Assembly (NCBI GenBank): GCA_046330455.1
Contig: JAXLSU010000007.1
Location: forward strand, 124,001 to 188,000
Source of the DNA: CAVQXR01 sp046330455
GTDB lineage: Bacteria; Actinomycetota; Thermoleophilia; Gaiellales; Gaiellaceae
DNA: 64,000 nucleotides
Direction: 5' to 3'
The notes under the pieces were generated by a model, which was not told the origin of the DNA, ran no database searches, and saw only the letters and a program-made list of their open reading frames with translations. Each line of letters starts with the position of its first letter. Position 1 is the stretch's first letter. Below are positions 62,812-64,000 of this stretch, piece after piece. Made by a program: the position numbers and the translations under genes.

Positions 62812-63351
62812 TCAGCGGGCCGCGACCTGCAGCGCCTCGATGAGCTCGCCGGCACGTACCTGCTTCACGGCCTTGACGCTCGCCTGAGCGCGTCCATATG
62901 CGGGTAGCGTTCCCGGCGCGGCGACACAGCTCACGTACACGCTGATCGATGCCGACGAGGGCCCGGCATTCGCCAGGACGATCCCCCAGGTCGTGTCGTC
63001 CTTCGGGAACGTGTCGAGTGCCAGAACGAGCGTGTTCTCCGCGTGCCTGTAGCCGCCGGAGACGGCGCGCTCGCCCGCTTCGCAGCGTGCCTCCACGTAC
63101 GCCCCCTGGTCTGCCGGGAGGGTCACGGTGCCCACCCTGGTCGCGACGAGTGCGGGGCCCGGCTCTGCCGCTCCCTGATCGACGACCTGGTCGAGTGTCT
63201 TGCCGCTGAGCTTCTTCGCGTTGTCGGCCGACAGCGCGCGCTTCGCGAGCGGCACCGCGGTGACGGCGCCCGCCGCGCCGCCGAGCGCGAAGAACAGCGC
63301 GATCATCGCGACGACCATCGCGGGGCTCGGATGACGGATTCGGTTCCACAT
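62812..63351 (-). CDS. secreted or membrane-anchored protein, unknown function
   Basis: A 179-residue protein. The N-terminal MVVAMIALFFALGGAAGAV is a signal or anchor helix of a form I recognise from many Thermoleophilia exported proteins. The mature part is beta-rich with Cys in EARCEAGERAVSGGYRH and VSCVAAPG. No enzyme motif is seen. ATG 63351, in the same direction as the remnant and membrane protein upstream. Confidence 0.7.
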   Translation of the reverse strand: MWNRIRHPSPAMVVAMIALFFALGGAAGAVTAVPLAKRALSADNAKKLSGKTLDQVVDQGAAEPGPALVATRVGTVTLPADQGAYVEARCEAGERAVSGGYRHAENTLVLALDTFPKDDTTWGIVLANAGPSSASISVYVSCVAAPGTLPAYGRAQASVKAVKQVRAGELIEALQVAAR

Positions 63352-63369
63352 GATCTCTCTCCCTTCCTG

Positions 63370-63470
63370 GTCGGCTGGTACGGGGCGATGTTGTTGTGGT
63401 TGGTGCAGAACACGTTGCCCGGGTCGTACCGACGCTCGAGCTCGACGAGTCAGCCGTAGAGCCTGGTCAT
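63370..63470 (-). pseudogene. C-terminal remnant of a berberine-bridge-type FAD oxidase
   Basis: Read from an ATG at 63470: MTRLYG, stop, LVELERRYDPGNVFCTNHNN then IAPYQP. This is the C-terminal BBE pattern (LxxLKxRYDPxNxFRxNxNI), broken by one stop. The rest of the enzyme is absent. A GGAGGTGACC site in front of the ATG is probably chance or a recycled start. Confidence 0.5.
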
Positions 63471-63548
63471 GGTCACCTCCTCGACGGTTGGTCGACTGGA
63501 AGCCCAGGGCCGCTTGCGCGGTCGGCGACGGTTTCTCGTTCTCCTGTC

Positions 63549-63848
63549 TCAGTGCCGGCGCCGGGTCACGAATACCGAGGCGTACGAGCCGACGAGCATG
63601 GCGAGGCCGGCCGTGACGACCCCGGCGACGATCGCGCCGTCGACGCCGCCGCCTGCGAAGTACCAGACGAGTGCGCCGAGCCCGGCGATCAGCACGACCG
63701 TCAGGAACGTCAGCAGGGCCAGGCTCGGCGAGCAGCGTGCGGTCTGGCTGTCGCTCGCGCGCTCGGCCGTCTCCACGGACATCCGTGGCGTGAACGGGGC
63801 TATCGTCGGGTCGGTGGTGGATCGTGTCTCGAGAACGGAGACGGCCAT
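63549..63848 (-). CDS. small membrane protein with two helices
   Basis: A 99-residue protein, ATG 63848 after AAAGGA. A polar first third (MAVSVLETRSTTDPTIAPFT) is followed by two membrane helices (LALLTFLTVVLIAGLGALVW and IVAGVVTAGLAMLVGSYASV) and a basic end VTRRRH. No known family. It is the last gene; 63849-64000 holds its promoter region and nothing else recognisable. Confidence 0.6.
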   Translation of the reverse strand: MAVSVLETRSTTDPTIAPFTPRMSVETAERASDSQTARCSPSLALLTFLTVVLIAGLGALVWYFAGGGVDGAIVAGVVTAGLAMLVGSYASVFVTRRRH

Positions 63849-64000
63849 TTCGGGGTCCTTTCTGCTCGCTCTGGTCTGAGCGGATGGTCGGCCCCGGGGA
63901 TTACCGCGGCCTTTCCGACCGCTTGCAGGCACTTGCAGACCGCAAACTCACGCCGGCCGCTAACCGCGGCCCAACCCTCCGATCACGGCGCGGAAACGTC

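Overview
The window is about 70% G+C, gene-dense, and carries the gene types of a deep-branching Actinomycetota, most likely class Thermoleophilia. The evidence is frequent GTG starts, BTAD-domain and STAND-WD40 proteins, GatCAB amidotransferase, dodecin, an MSMEG_1061-like flavoprotein, and a secreted protein whose N-terminus I recognise from that class. The class is inferred from gene content and was not computed. There is no phage, plasmid or integrase and no CRISPR array. Mobile DNA is limited to two rRNA introns, a small MITE-like element and short palindromic repeats.

Layout. 0-4 kb: a tightly coupled acyl-CoA operon (two-subunit CoA-transferase, CaiB/BaiF CoA-transferase, acyl-CoA dehydrogenase), then dodecin, a frameshifted RDD membrane protein, a flavoprotein and an M23 peptidase. 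7.3-12.3 kb: a translationally coupled pair, a BTAD regulator fused to a catalytically degenerate SIR2-like domain and a STAND NTPase-TM-WD40 protein. 12.4-18.4 kb: tRNA-Gly, an SDR, tRNA-Cys, then a three-gene exosortase module (tail-signal substrate, processive GT2, exosortase) and a large secreted protein. 18.4-25.2 kb: sugar-phosphate genes (pgi, gnd, pgl, rpiA on the opposite strand) with an AlkD-like protein and a GlcD-like oxidase. 25-32 kb: MatB-like ligase, cyclase, HDOD protein, orphan DNA methyltransferase, CinY-like secreted protein. 32-44 kb: housekeeping genes (cyclophilin, folD, csp, gatCAB, a membrane-anchored DnaJ, serA, ilvE, DegT aminotransferase, mpg). 44-52 kb: a class A penicillin-binding protein with a repeat-derived tail, three metal transporters and an FG-GAP protein. 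52-60 kb: tyrS and one rRNA operon (16S-23S-5S) with promoter and terminator. 60-64 kb: M48 peptidase, phosphoglycerate-mutase-like phosphatase, SDR, small secreted and membrane proteins and two gene remnants.

The strongest find is in the 23S gene. Two related group I introns sit at sites matching E. coli positions 1917 and 1931, separated by a 14-nt exon, and each carries a LAGLIDADG homing endonuclease gene in a different state of decay. P1, P10, P7 and P9 can be read directly for the first, and P1 and P9 for the second. The same stretch (about 52.5-59.7 kb) has many small indels in tyrS and in universally conserved rRNA sites. I read these as consensus errors, so fine detail there is less reliable than elsewhere. 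The next best leads are the BTAD/SIR2-like + STAND-WD40 pair and the compact exosortase module.
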